This document shows, piece after piece, positions 8,325 to 16,855 of a stretch of DNA of 64,000 nucleotides. Made by a program: the position numbers and the translations under genes. The stretch is taken from the NCBI RefSeq assembly GCF_024206475.1, contig NZ_JAMBPR010000047.1:1-64000 (forward strand), read 5' to 3'. The stretch comes from Paraburkholderia sp. CNPSo 3274. GTDB lineage: Bacteria; Pseudomonadota; Gammaproteobacteria; Burkholderiales; Burkholderiaceae. The notes under the pieces are model-generated. The model was not told the DNA's origin, did not search any database, and saw only the letters and a list, made by a program, of their open reading frames with translations. Every line of letters begins with the position of its first letter. The first letter of the stretch is position 1.

Positions 8325-9692
8325 TCAATGGGACGTGCGTTGCTTCGCTTTCGCTTCATACGACGCGAGCACCGCGTCGACGAACGCGTGCGCCTGTCCC
8401 ACGTAATTGGCCGGATCGAGCAGCGCCTTGAGGCGCGCTTCGTCCAGGTGCCGGGTAACGGCGGGATCCGCCGCGAGGACTTCATACAGAGTCCGGCCGC
8501 TTTGCACCGCCGCTTTCGATGCGTGCTCAACGAGATGATGCGCGTCCAGACGCCCGATCTGGTCGCCGAGCGCGAGCATCACGGCTTCGCCGAGAATGAG
8601 GCCGTGCGTGATGTCGAGATTCGCCGCGAGCCGTTCGGGCCGCACTTCGAGTCCCGCCGTGATTTGTTCGATCTGCGCGAGCGCGCCGCCCGCGAGGCGC
8701 GCGAGATCGGGCAGCGCGTCCCACTCGGCTTGCCAGCCGCCGAGTGCGCGCTCATGTTCCTGAACCATGCCCGCGAACACCGTCGCGACGAGGCCCGGCG
8801 CGCGCGTGGCAGCCGTCAGGACTGCCGCGCAACCCACGGGATTGCGCTTGTGCGGCATGGTCGAGGAACCGCCCTTGCCCGCCACCGCCGGTTCGCCCAG
8901 CTCGCCGATTTCGGTTTGCATCTGCAAGGAGATGTCGCGCGCGATCTTGCCCAGCGTGCCGATGAGCATGCCGAAGAACGATGCGGCTTCGGCAATGCGG
9001 TCGCGCTGCGTGTGCCACGGCAAGGCAGGCAACGTGAGACCGAGTTCTTGCGCGAGCGCTGCGCTCACCGTCGGGGCGGCGTCGCGCAAGCTCGCGAGCG
9101 TGCCGGCCGCGCCGCCGAACTGCAGCACGAGCGCTCGCTCGCGCAGCACAACAAGGCGTTCGCGATGGCGCAGCATCGCGTCGAGCCATTGCGCGAACTT
9201 CAATCCGAGCGTGATGGGCAGCGCCTGCTGCAGCCACGTGCGCCCGACCGCCGGCGTCGCGCGATGCGTGCGCGCGAGGTCCGCCAGCGTCGCGCAGAGC
9301 GCGTCGATGCCGCGCTCGATCAGCATGAGCGCGTCGCGCAACTGCAGCACGGTGGCCGTATCGATGATGTCCTGGCTCGTGGCGCCCCAGTGAACGTATT
9401 TGGCGGCTTCGGGGTCGGCGGACTTCACGCGCGCCGTGAGCTGCTTGATGAGCGGGATCGCCAGGTTGCCGCCCAGCGCGGCGTCGCGTGCGAGCGCCGG
9501 CGCGTCGAGCTGATCCGCCGCGCAGGCCTCGACGATCGAGGCCACGGCCGACTGCGGAATCACGCCATGAGCCGCCGAGGCGCGCGCGAGCGCCGCTTCG
9601 ACGTCCAGCATGCGTTGCAGCGTGGCATCGGGAGACCAGACCGCATTCATCGGTTCGGTCCCGCAGATCAGGCTCGTGAGGCGTTCAATCAT
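8325..9692 (-). CDS. pcaB: 3-carboxy-cis,cis-muconate cycloisomerase
   Basis: 455 residues of the fumarase/aspartase superfamily. The signature GGSSTMPHKRNPVG is intact, with YVHWGATSQDIIDTA earlier, both characteristic of the bacterial PcaB branch. It converts 3-carboxymuconate to 4-carboxymuconolactone. It follows pcaJ after a 129-bp gap that holds two hairpins, the place where pcaF is found in many related operons. Confidence 0.93.
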   Translation of the reverse strand: MIERLTSLICGTEPMNAVWSPDATLQRMLDVEAALARASAAHGVIPQSAVASIVEACAADQLDAPALARDAALGGNLAIPLIKQLTARVKSADPEAAKYVHWGATSQDIIDTATVLQLRDALMLIERGIDALCATLADLARTHRATPAVGRTWLQQALPITLGLKFAQWLDAMLRHRERLVVLRERALVLQFGGAAGTLASLRDAAPTVSAALAQELGLTLPALPWHTQRDRIAEAASFFGMLIGTLGKIARDISLQMQTEIGELGEPAVAGKGGSSTMPHKRNPVGCAAVLTAATRAPGLVATVFAGMVQEHERALGGWQAEWDALPDLARLAGGALAQIEQITAGLEVRPERLAANLDITHGLILGEAVMLALGDQIGRLDAHHLVEHASKAAVQSGRTLYEVLAADPAVTRHLDEARLKALLDPANYVGQAHAFVDAVLASYEAKAKQRTSH

Positions 9693-9745
9693 GGAGTGTG
9701 GCGCGTAGAAAAAAGCGGGCGATCAAATACAGACGGAACGAAGCG

Positions 9746-9810
9746 GGCGCGGCAACCGTCGACTGATGCCGACAGTTGCCGCGCCACTCACGTGCGAACG
9801 ATGCGCACGT
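9746..9810. other. Two strong hairpins in the pcaJ-pcaB gap
   Basis: Arms GGCGCGGCAAC (9746-9756) and GTTGCCGCGCC (9775-9785) pair perfectly over 11 bp, with an inner GTCG/CGAC extension. A second dyad, ACGTGCG (9790-9796) and CGCACGT (9804-9810), lies next to it. On the operon (minus) strand they follow pcaJ. No T-tract follows directly, so an attenuator, processing site or partial terminator is more likely than full termination. Function is inference. Confidence 0.55.
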
Positions 9811-9821
9811 CGACGAACAGT

Positions 9822-10481
9822 TTACGCTGCGCGACGGTTTTGCGTCGCGTCGATCAGCGGCACGCCGGCTAGCTTCTGCAGCGCGTCGAAATCGATGTCC
9901 GAATAGATCTCGCGCACGGCGAGGCCTTCGGGCGTGACGTCGAACGCGGCGAGGTCGGTATAGATGCGGCCCACGCAGCCCACGCCCGTCACCGGGTACG
10001 AGCATTCGCTCACGAGCTTGCTTTCGCCCTGCTTCGTCAGCAGTTCCATCATGACGAACACCTGCTTGGCGCCGAGCGCGAGGTCCATTGCGCCACCCAC
10101 GGCCGGAATCGCGTCGGGCGCGCCGGTGTGCCAGTTCGCGAGGTCGCCACTGACGGACACCTGGAACGCGCCGAGCACGCAGTAGTCGAGGTGGCCGCCG
10201 CGCATCATCGCGAACGAGTCGGCGTGGTGGAAGTAGGCGCCACCGGTGAGCAGCGTGACGTGCTGCTTGCCCGCGTTGATGAGCTCGTCGTCTTCCTCGC
10301 CGGGCGCGGGCGCCGGGCCCATGCCGAGCAGGCCGTTCTCGCTGTGCAGGAAGATTTCCTTGCTCGGATCGAGGTGGTTGGCCACCAGCGTCGGAACGCC
10401 GATGCCGAGATTCACATACGCGCCTTCGGGAATGTCCGCGGCCACGCGCTTGGCCATTTCGTCGCGATTCAGTCGTTTCAT
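9822..10481 (-). CDS. pcaJ: 3-oxoadipate CoA-transferase subunit beta
   Basis: 219 residues, family I CoA-transferase B subunit. NLGIGVPTLV opens the fold, and the catalytic glutamate lies in LHSENGLLGMGP; GAFQVSVSGDLANW is also typical. With PcaI it moves CoA from succinyl-CoA to 3-oxoadipate. Start 17 nt after the pcaI stop, with GGAGAGAGG upstream. Confidence 0.92.
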   Translation of the reverse strand: MKRLNRDEMAKRVAADIPEGAYVNLGIGVPTLVANHLDPSKEIFLHSENGLLGMGPAPAPGEEDDELINAGKQHVTLLTGGAYFHHADSFAMMRGGHLDYCVLGAFQVSVSGDLANWHTGAPDAIPAVGGAMDLALGAKQVFVMMELLTKQGESKLVSECSYPVTGVGCVGRIYTDLAAFDVTPEGLAVREIYSDIDFDALQKLAGVPLIDATQNRRAA

Positions 10482-10498
10482 TGCCTCTCTCCGTTCCT

Positions 10499-11206
10499 TC
10501 AGGCTGCCTGGCCGCTTTGGTCGGCGTGCGCTTGGTGCGCCGCTTGCGGCACTTCCACTACGCGTTGCACGAAAATGCCGGGCGTCACGATGTTTTCCGG
10601 ATCGAGCTGACCGAGTTCGACAACCTCCGAAACCTGCGCGATGGCGACCTTCGCCGCGCTCGCCATGATCGGGCCGAAGTTGCGCGCCGTCTTGCGGTAG
10701 ACGAGGTTGCCCCAGCGATCGCCCTTGTACGCCTTGATGAGCGCGAAGTCGGCGTGCAGCGGCGCTTCGAGCACGTAGTGACGACCGTCGATCAGGCGCG
10801 TTTCCTTGCCTTCGGCGAGCTTCGTGGCGTAGCCCGTGGGCGTGAAGAAGCCGCCAATGCCGGCGCCAGCGGCGCGGATGCGCTCGGCCAGATTACCTTG
10901 CGGCACGAGTTCGAGCTCGATTTCGCCGGCGCGATAGAGCGCGTCGAACACATACGAGTCGGTCTGGCGCGGGAACGAGCAGATGATCTTGCGCACACGC
11001 TTCGCCTTGAGCAGCGCCGCAAGGCCGATGTCGCCGTTGCCTGCGTTGTTGTTGACGATGGTGAGGTCGCGCGCGCCCTGCTCGATGAGCGCGTCGATCA
11101 GTTCGGCGGGCATACCGGCCGTGCCGAAGCCGCCGATCATCACCGTGGCGCCGTCATGCACATCGGCCACGGCGGCTTGAAGCGAGTCGAAAATCTTGTT
11201 GATCAT
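10499..11206 (-). CDS. pcaI: 3-oxoadipate CoA-transferase subunit alpha
   Basis: 235 residues, A subunit of the same transferase. MIGGFGTAGMPAELIDAL is the glycine-rich CoA-binding loop, and NNNAGNGDIGLAALL and FFTPTGYATKLAEGKE are family segments. First gene of the pcaIJBDC operon. The start at 11206 (MINKIFDS) is preceded by CAGGAACAG; a longer frame would run through the operator region at 11265-11297. Confidence 0.92.
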   Translation of the reverse strand: MINKIFDSLQAAVADVHDGATVMIGGFGTAGMPAELIDALIEQGARDLTIVNNNAGNGDIGLAALLKAKRVRKIICSFPRQTDSYVFDALYRAGEIELELVPQGNLAERIRAAGAGIGGFFTPTGYATKLAEGKETRLIDGRHYVLEAPLHADFALIKAYKGDRWGNLVYRKTARNFGPIMASAAKVAIAQVSEVVELGQLDPENIVTPGIFVQRVVEVPQAAHQAHADQSGQAA

Positions 11207-11264
11207 GCCTGTTCCTGAAAGCGATGCGCATCGCGGAAGGTCCACGTCACTCGATCGCGAAAAA

Positions 11265-11297
11265 GTTCTATATACGAACACTGATTCGTTTAGCGAA
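11265..11297 (-). promoter_or_regulatory. pcaI promoter with two tandem palindromes
   Basis: GTTC-N7-GAAC (11265-11279) and TTCG-N5-CGAA (11285-11297) lie 19 bp apart centre to centre, 59-91 bp before pcaI. On the minus strand TTCGCT-N17-TATATA (11297-11269) reads as a sigma70 promoter overlapped by both dyads. TTCG-N5-CGAA resembles inverted repeats bound by IclR-type regulators such as PcaR/PobR (established knowledge); no IclR gene is in the window, so the regulator must be elsewhere or the adjacent LysR may act here. Confidence 0.6.
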
Positions 11298-11516
11298 CGT
11301 CCAGCGCATTATCGGAGTGTATTCAAGCGCTTGTCAAGGCGGGTCTACCCACACAGGCAATCTACTTCATGTCCGCGCTGGTGCGCGCCGGTTCGCACAC
11401 GCGGCCGGTCCTTCAAGCCAGGCGCGCCCGTGGGCACATACCCCAATATCCGGAATTCCGATTCATCGACTAGTCTTTATCCGATTTCGACATAATGCGC
11501 CGCCGCCCTCGCCTTC

Positions 11517-12440
11517 ATGCAAGACCTCGATCTGAATCTCATCCCCTTTCTCGTGGCCATGGAGGAAACGCGCAATGTGAGCCGCGCCGCCGAGCGACTC
11601 GGCGTGAGCCAGCCGCGCGTGAGCACGGCGCTCGGCAAGCTGCGAGAGTACTTCGGCGACCCGCTCTTCGTGCGCACCTCGCGCGGCATGGAACCTACGC
11701 CGCGCGCGCTCGGTCTCATTCCCGCCGCGCGCGATGCGCTGGTGCGCATCGAGAAAGGCATGCTGCAGGCGCAAGACTTCGATCCCGCCACGAGCACGCA
11801 CACGTTCTCCATCGCACTCTCCGACGTCGGCGAGATCGTGTTTCTTCCGCGCCTCTTGCAGGTGTTCGCCGAGCGCGCGCCTAATGCGAACCTGCGTTCG
11901 GTGTCGCTGCCGCCAAGCCAGGTCGAGCGCGGTCTCGAATCGGGCGACATCGATCTCGCGGTCGGTTATTTCCCCGACCTCGGCGGCAACAACTTCTTCC
12001 AGCAGCGCCTCTTCACGCACCGCTTCATCTGCATGATGCGCAGCGGGCATCCGCTCGCGGGCAAAGCCATGACGATCGAGCAGTTTCTCGCCATGGGCCA
12101 TGCCGTCGTGCGCGCCGAGGGACGCAGCCAGGAAGTGCTGGAACAGTATCTGGAGAAAAGGCGCATGCGCCGCCGCGCCGTGCTCGAAACGCCTCACTTC
12201 ATGAGCCTGCCGTTCATACTCACGCGCTCCGACCTCATCGCGACCGTGCCGCATGCAATTGGCTTCGCCTATGTGTCCGAGCATGCATCGATCACGCTCG
12301 TCGAGCCGCCGCTGCAGTTGCCGCGTTTCGATCTCAAGCAGCACTGGCATCGCAAGTATCACAATGCGCCGCGTGGCGAATGGCTGCGAAGCATCGTGGC
12401 AGAACTGTTCAACGACGCCATGGACGAATGGCCCAAATGA
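11517..12440 (+). CDS. LysR-family transcriptional regulator divergent from pca operon
   Basis: 307 residues. N-terminal winged helix (DLNLIPFLVAMEETRNVSRAA, then VSQPRVSTALGKLREYFGDPLF) and a periplasmic-binding-protein-like effector domain. The opening DLDLNLIPFLVAM is like the NodD/NahR branch of LysR. Its divergent placement 310 bp from pcaI suggests control of the pca operon, but the palindromes there look IclR-like, so the target is uncertain. Effector could be an aromatic acid or beta-ketoadipate (inference). Confidence 0.88.
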   Translation: MQDLDLNLIPFLVAMEETRNVSRAAERLGVSQPRVSTALGKLREYFGDPLFVRTSRGMEPTPRALGLIPAARDALVRIEKGMLQAQDFDPATSTHTFSIALSDVGEIVFLPRLLQVFAERAPNANLRSVSLPPSQVERGLESGDIDLAVGYFPDLGGNNFFQQRLFTHRFICMMRSGHPLAGKAMTIEQFLAMGHAVVRAEGRSQEVLEQYLEKRRMRRRAVLETPHFMSLPFILTRSDLIATVPHAIGFAYVSEHASITLVEPPLQLPRFDLKQHWHRKYHNAPRGEWLRSIVAELFNDAMDEWPK

Positions 12441-12530
12441 GCCCTCGCGCCAAGCACGGCAAAACATGAAACAATGGACGCTCGTGGTGCACGCCAGAGC
12501 GGCGTCCTCCCACCTGTCAGGAGCCCATGC

Positions 12531-13211
12531 ATGAGCGAAGAAAAAAAGGCCGGGAAATCGAAGCAAAGCGCGACCCAAGGTTCGAAGCAACGCAAGAGCG
12601 TGACGAGCACGACCGCCGCGCGCCCGTCGCGCGCCGAAGCCGAGGACGCCGTGCGCGTGCTGTTGCGCTGGGCCGGGGACGATCCCGCTCGCGAAGGGCT
12701 GCTCGATACGCCGGGTCGCGTCGTGCGCGCCTATGAGGAATTCTTCGCGGGCTATGAGATCGATCCGCGCGAAATCCTGTCACGCACCTTCTCGGAGGTG
12801 GACGGCTACGACGAAATGATCGTATTGAAGGACATCCGCTTCGAGAGCTACTGCGAGCATCACATGGTGCCGATCATCGGGCGCGCACACGTGGCGTATT
12901 TGCCCGAGCATCGCGTGGTGGGTATCTCGAAGCTCGCGCGTCTCGTCGACGCGTTCGCGAAGCGCCTGCAGATCCAGGAGAAGATGACCGCGCAGATCGC
13001 CGACACGCTCAATGAAATCCTGCAGCCCAAGGGCGTGGGCGTGATACTCGAAGCAGCGCATCAATGCATGTCCACGCGCGGGGTGCACAAGGCGGGTGTG
13101 GCGATGGTGACGTCGCGCATGCTCGGCACGTTCCGCACCGATCCTTCCACGCGCCGCGAGTTTCTCGCGATCGTCGGCAATCCGGGTGCAATGAGCGTCG
13201 CGAATACCTGA
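12531..13211 (+). CDS. folE: GTP cyclohydrolase I
   Basis: 226 residues. The first 40 are a basic, low-complexity extension; the catalytic domain follows. Zinc ligands are visible in ESYCEHHMVP and HQCMSTRGV, and GISKLARLVDAFAKRLQIQE is the family signature. It makes 7,8-dihydroneopterin triphosphate, the first step of folate/pterin synthesis. Start MSEEKK has CAGGAG upstream; the in-frame upstream ATG at 12474 lacks a site. Confidence 0.93.
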   Translation: MSEEKKAGKSKQSATQGSKQRKSVTSTTAARPSRAEAEDAVRVLLRWAGDDPAREGLLDTPGRVVRAYEEFFAGYEIDPREILSRTFSEVDGYDEMIVLKDIRFESYCEHHMVPIIGRAHVAYLPEHRVVGISKLARLVDAFAKRLQIQEKMTAQIADTLNEILQPKGVGVILEAAHQCMSTRGVHKAGVAMVTSRMLGTFRTDPSTRREFLAIVGNPGAMSVANT

Positions 13212-13230
13212 ACGCAACCAGCCGATAAAG

Positions 13231-13251
13231 AACGGGACCGCGTGTCCCGTT
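13231..13251. terminator. Hairpin between convergent folE and serine acetyltransferase genes
   Basis: AACGGGAC / GTCCCGTT is a perfect 8-bp stem with a CGCGT loop, flanked by AAAG on one side and CCCC on the other. A bidirectional terminator is plausible given the convergent genes; the T-tract is poor. Confidence 0.5.
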
Positions 13252-13258
13252 CCCCTCC

Positions 13259-14188
13259 TTACTTGAGCGGACCTTCGTCGCCCCGCTCGATCTCGCGAAT
13301 CTTGCCCTGGCGCACGCTGCTGCCCGGCGGCACGCTATGCGTGAGCCACACGTTCCCGCCAATCACGGAGCCGCGTCCGATCGTCACGCGGCCGAGAATC
13401 GTCGCGCCCGCGTAGATCACCACGTCGTCCTCGACGATCGGATGGCGCGCATTGCCCTTCACGAGCGTACCGTCGAGGTCGGCCGCGAAACTCTTCGCAC
13501 CGAGCGTCACGGCCTGATACACGCGCACGCGCTCGCCGATGATCGCCGTCTCGCCGATCACGACGCCCGTGCCGTGATCGATGAAGAAGCTCGAACCGAT
13601 CTGTGCGCCCGGGTGAATGTCGATGCCCGTTGCCGAATGCGCGATCTCGTTGATGAAGCGCGCGAGCAATGGCACGCCTAGACGGTGCAGCGCATGCGCG
13701 AGCCGATGATGCGTCATGGCCCACACGCCCGGGTAGCACAGCAGGATCTCCGTGATGTGCTGCGCGGCCGGGTCGCCCGTGAACGCTGCCTGAATGTCGC
13801 TCACGAGCAGCGCGCGAATATCGGGCAGTTGCCGGCCGAACTCGCGCGCCACTTCGAATGCGCTCGCGCGCAGTTCGTCGTCGCTCGCCTGCGAGCTTTC
13901 CGGCAGGAAGCGCAACGCGCGGCGAATCTGCTCGGCAAGCAGCCGCAAGGTGCTGTCGAGCGTATGGCCCACGTAGTAGTCGATGCTCTCGTCGGTCAGG
14001 TCGGGCGCGCCGTAATGCGTGGGAAAGAGCGCGGCGCGCAGGCCGGCCACGATGTTGACGACCGCATCGCGTGACGGCAGTTCGCGGATACCGAGCGGAT
14101 GGCGCGTGCGGTGACGCTCTTCACGCGACGCACGCAGATCGGCGACGATCTGTTCGAGACCCCAGTCGGGGGAAGCAGCTTTGGACAT
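13259..14188 (-). CDS. epsC: Serine O-acetyltransferase, long EpsC-type
   Basis: 309 residues. An N-terminal helical domain (about 1-150) precedes the left-handed beta-helix built of hexapeptide repeats (ATGIDIHPGAQIGSSFFIDHG, then VVIGETAIIGERVRVYQ). The catalytic His-Asp region is in IDIHPGA and FIDHGTGVV. It acetylates serine from acetyl-CoA to feed cysteine synthesis. The EpsC type is longer than E. coli CysE and lacks its C-terminal cysteine-feedback tail as judged here by eye. Confidence 0.9.
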   Translation of the reverse strand: MSKAASPDWGLEQIVADLRASREERHRTRHPLGIRELPSRDAVVNIVAGLRAALFPTHYGAPDLTDESIDYYVGHTLDSTLRLLAEQIRRALRFLPESSQASDDELRASAFEVAREFGRQLPDIRALLVSDIQAAFTGDPAAQHITEILLCYPGVWAMTHHRLAHALHRLGVPLLARFINEIAHSATGIDIHPGAQIGSSFFIDHGTGVVIGETAIIGERVRVYQAVTLGAKSFAADLDGTLVKGNARHPIVEDDVVIYAGATILGRVTIGRGSVIGGNVWLTHSVPPGSSVRQGKIREIERGDEGPLK

Positions 14189-14311
14189 GGTGATGCGGCA
14201 GCAGACGCAGGGTCTGTGCGGGAGTGAGTGTATCGACCCCAGAGATTACCGCGTTTTGCGGGAGTTCGCCGAAGCGCCCTCGGAGACGGTCCACGCCCGC
14301 GCAGCGCGCGC

Positions 14312-14545
14312 TCAAAGCGTGACCGTGCTCGCGTCGATCCAGCGCACGGCCCAGTCGCGCGCATGGGCGATGGCGGCCGCCTCATCGGAAAAGCGCAATT
14401 CGGCAGGGAAAAATCGGTTGGCAACGAGTTCGCCGTCGCTCGAGCGCGAAATCACTACATACGGTTGATACGTGCCATCACCGGCACGCGCCGGTGCGCA
14501 ATTCAGCAAATAGCCACGATGCGTAAATGCAGCGTCGAAGTGCAT
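14312..14545 (-). CDS. Hypothetical protein, 77 aa
   Basis: Start MHFDAAFTHRGYLLNC has GGGCGGGTGA upstream; a longer frame exists but has no better site. The sequence has the beta-rich pattern YQPYVVISRSSDGELVANRFFP and an alpha-helical AAAIAHARDWAVRWID tail, a layout seen in small uncharacterised Burkholderia proteins. No signal peptide or catalytic motif. Function unknown. Confidence 0.6.
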   Translation of the reverse strand: MHFDAAFTHRGYLLNCAPARAGDGTYQPYVVISRSSDGELVANRFFPAELRFSDEAAAIAHARDWAVRWIDASTVTL

Positions 14546-14851
14546 GTGTGTCACCCGCCCTGACTGCCTCGTCCGTTTTTTTTGGCGCGTGCATTCAAGA
14601 TCGTGCGGCAAAGCCACAGCATGAGCCCTCGCCCGGCCCATTAATCGAAAGCGCGCCAACTCGTTGAAAGAGGATCATACTCCTCGGAAAAAGCCCAAAC
14701 CAACGAAAAAAATGCAACATCGCTGGAGGCGTTCTCCTGGCGAACCGGCTTGCTTTTCACCCCGATTCACGGGTGCGGCGCTGCAGCGGAACGGCGCTTG
14801 CGGAATTGCCTGCTGAACGCAGGCACCCAGATCTTCCAAGGAGGAAGCATC
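14546..14851. other. Intergenic region, 306 bp, no gene seen
   Basis: Lies between divergent small hypothetical genes. It contains an eight-T run near 14577-14584 and AT-richer sequence around 14680-14720 that could hold promoters. No convincing ORF, RNA gene or palindrome was found. Confidence 0.4.
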
Positions 14852-15310
14852 ATGAATCGTCCCGACGACATGCAAAAATCGACTGCGGGAGATGTGAGCT
14901 CATCGCCGTCGCGGCCGCGCAGCGCCGAACTCCACAACGACCGCACGCACGATAGCTCGGTCGACACCGACGGCAAGAACCGCGAGGCCGCGCGCCTCGC
15001 GGGCGAAGGCTGCATCGGCCCCGACGAAGTGACGACGAGCAACGCGACGCTCGTCAACAGCGTGGCCGAAGCGGATGACGGCCTGGCGGGTTTCGACAGC
15101 CGCAAGGGCGTGCACCGGTTGCCGATCGCGCTGGAGTGCGGATACGAGGTCGTCGACCTCGGCATGAGCGAGCCCGAAGAGCCCAACGACGTCGACTGGG
15201 AGCGCAACGCCGCGCGTGAACCGGGCGTGCGCCGCAGTCCGGGGCGCCTGCACTTCGCGCTCAACCACATGCGGCCGACGCGCGTGATCGAGTTGCAGCG
15301 CAAGCCCTGA
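14852..15310 (+). CDS. Hypothetical hydrophilic protein, 152 aa
   Basis: Start MNRPDDMQKSTAGD follows a strong AAGGAGGA site. The whole chain is rich in Asp, Glu, Arg and Ser, with no hydrophobic segment long enough for a membrane span, and is probably partly disordered. No known motif. Ends in LNHMRPTRVIELQRKP and is followed by a clear terminator, so it is likely a monocistronic real gene. Function unknown. Confidence 0.65.
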   Translation: MNRPDDMQKSTAGDVSSSPSRPRSAELHNDRTHDSSVDTDGKNREAARLAGEGCIGPDEVTTSNATLVNSVAEADDGLAGFDSRKGVHRLPIALECGYEVVDLGMSEPEEPNDVDWERNAAREPGVRRSPGRLHFALNHMRPTRVIELQRKP

Positions 15311-15313
15311 ACG

Positions 15314-15344
15314 ACGGTTCGCCGCTCGCGGTGCGGCGAACCGT
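15314..15344 (+). terminator. Strong hairpin after hypothetical gene
   Basis: ACGGTTCGCCGC / GCGGCGAACCGT forms a perfect 12-bp stem with a 7-nt loop 3 bp after the stop codon. Only a short TTT follows, but the stem is among the strongest in the window. Confidence 0.7.
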
Positions 15345-15748
15345 TTGCGATTATCCAGAATATCGCAGCACTGGCGGATTCAGACAGTATTCAGTCGAGT
15401 GCAGTTAAAACTGGAAATGAAAAGCCTGAAAATAAATGAAAGCCGCTAAATCGACGGCATTATCCTGGCGACTTGCACGCTTTTGTCGCTTTCGAAATGC
15501 GGTCTGGCTTTATTTCAACTCCGGTGCCATGCACTTTCATGCAGTCCTGCGCACTTGCTGAGGAGACGCAGAAATCTCTCCGATGTCACCGAAATCTGAC
15601 AGAAATGACCCCACAAAGCGGGAGGATTGCAGACGAGGGGGGATCAGATAGGAATTTAGTGATAAATTCTTACATCATAAGAAGCGAGGAGCGAGTGTCT
15701 GTGGGCTTGCCCCGCGATCTCGCCCAGCGCCGATGGAGAGTGTTGAAC
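15345..15748. other. Upstream region of luxR-type gene, AT-rich
   Basis: About 400 bp with lower GC than its surroundings (for example AAATGAAAAGCCTGAAAATA and GATAAATTCTTACATCATAA). It probably contains the promoter of the receptor gene. The luxR reading frame extends upstream through it, but the codons before about 15740 do not resemble the family. No separate gene seen. Confidence 0.4.
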
Positions 15749-16477
15749 GTGCCTCTACATTTTATTGAGCAGATGTCGCCCGTGCTCGACGCGCCCGAAG
15801 AGGCAGCGTGGTTCGACGCGGTGGCGAAGCTCGCCAGCTCGTGGGGATTCAGCCAGCTCATGCTGGCTATCTTGCCGCGCCCGGGCATGAGGCTCGAGGA
15901 CGCGTTCATCCGTACGAACTACTCGGCCGCCTGGCGGCAGACGTACAACGACCACGGTATGGCCTACTTCGACCCTACCGTGTCGCATTGCACGACGCGC
16001 TCGGCGCCGCTCATCTGGTCGCCGGAGCTTTTCGCGACCGAGCAGCAACAATCGATGTATGAAGAGGCACGCTCGTACGGGCTGCGCGCAGGCATCACCC
16101 TGCCGATCCATGGCCCGCGCCAGGAAATCGGCATGCTCTGCTTCGTCAACGACGCAAATCCCACGGACAATTTCTGGGACGACGTGAACCGCGCGTTGCC
16201 GAATCTCGTGCTGCTGCGCGATCTCGTGCTGGACACGAGCCAGCGGCACCTGAACGACCACGTTCAGTCGCTGATTCCCAAGCTCACGCCACGGGAAAAG
16301 GAATGCCTCAAGTGGACTGCCCTAGGCAAGTCCACTTGGGAAATTTCTCACATCCTGAATTGCTCTGAAGCCGTCGTGAACTTCCACATGAAGAACATTC
16401 GCGGGAAGTTCGGCGTGAACTCACGGCGAGCGGCAGCCGTGATTGCGACCCAGATGGGTCTCATTGACCCGGGCTAA
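15749..16477 (+). CDS. LasR/BraR-type quorum-sensing receptor (LuxR family)
   Basis: About 242 residues. The autoinducer-binding domain contains NYSAAWRQTYNDHGMAYFDP and TVSHCTTRSAPLIW, with the conserved Trp/Tyr/Asp of AHL receptors. The C-terminal LuxR helix-turn-helix is LTPREKECLKWTALGKSTWE followed by NCSEAVVNFHMKNIR. Closest by eye to P. aeruginosa LasR and the Paraburkholderia BraR group. No ATG fits: GTG at 15749 has GGAG 10 nt upstream, TTG at 15743 is the alternative, and ATG at 15773 has a poor site. Its 3' end overlaps the rsaL-like gene by 17 bp on the opposite strand. Confidence 0.85.
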   Translation: MPLHFIEQMSPVLDAPEEAAWFDAVAKLASSWGFSQLMLAILPRPGMRLEDAFIRTNYSAAWRQTYNDHGMAYFDPTVSHCTTRSAPLIWSPELFATEQQQSMYEEARSYGLRAGITLPIHGPRQEIGMLCFVNDANPTDNFWDDVNRALPNLVLLRDLVLDTSQRHLNDHVQSLIPKLTPREKECLKWTALGKSTWEISHILNCSEAVVNFHMKNIRGKFGVNSRRAAAVIATQMGLIDPG

Positions 16478-16775
16478 GCACCATCGGTGCATCGCCGCGC
16501 AACACGCGCTCGGCACGGCCAAGGTCACCGTCCGAAATCGTCTTGTTGAAATACAACCCGAGCAGGATCGACACCGGCGGCGGAATCTCCGCGCCCGACT
16601 CGAACCGGCTGCCGCGCGACTGCGTCACGCCGAAACGCGCCCAGAAGCGGCGCTGGCTCTCTTTCTTCTTCTTCCGATACGCAATGATCAGGACGCGGTC
16701 GACGACCGAAGACAGATCCCCGGGGGACGAAATGGTATTCGCACCCGAGTGCCATTGATTGCCCATAAGTTCCAT
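16461..16775 (-). CDS. rsaL: RsaL-like repressor
   Basis: 104 residues lying between receptor and synthase, on the opposite strand, the arrangement known for lasR-rsaL-lasI and braR-rsaL-braI. The core SQRRFWARFGVTQSRGSRFE then GAEIPPPVSILLGLY matches the RsaL helix-turn-helix. RsaL proteins bind the synthase promoter and cap AHL production. Start ATG at 16775 has GAGAG upstream. The N-terminal 30 residues are longer than in P. aeruginosa RsaL. Confidence 0.85.
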   Translation of the reverse strand: MELMGNQWHSGANTISSPGDLSSVVDRVLIIAYRKKKKESQRRFWARFGVTQSRGSRFESGAEIPPPVSILLGLYFNKTISDGDLGRAERVLRGDAPMVLSPGQ

Positions 16776-16855
16776 GATGACTCTCGCTGTCAGATATGCC
16801 TGATGAGTGACTGCCGCGGAAGTGATTCTCCTTAAGAGGCCCTATCTGCGCACCT

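Noticed and set aside
8328..9872. A 514-codon open frame on the plus strand opposite pcaB
   Set aside because: High third-position GC keeps the antisense frame open; the protein is Arg/His-rich with no family motif, whereas pcaB on the minus strand is clear.
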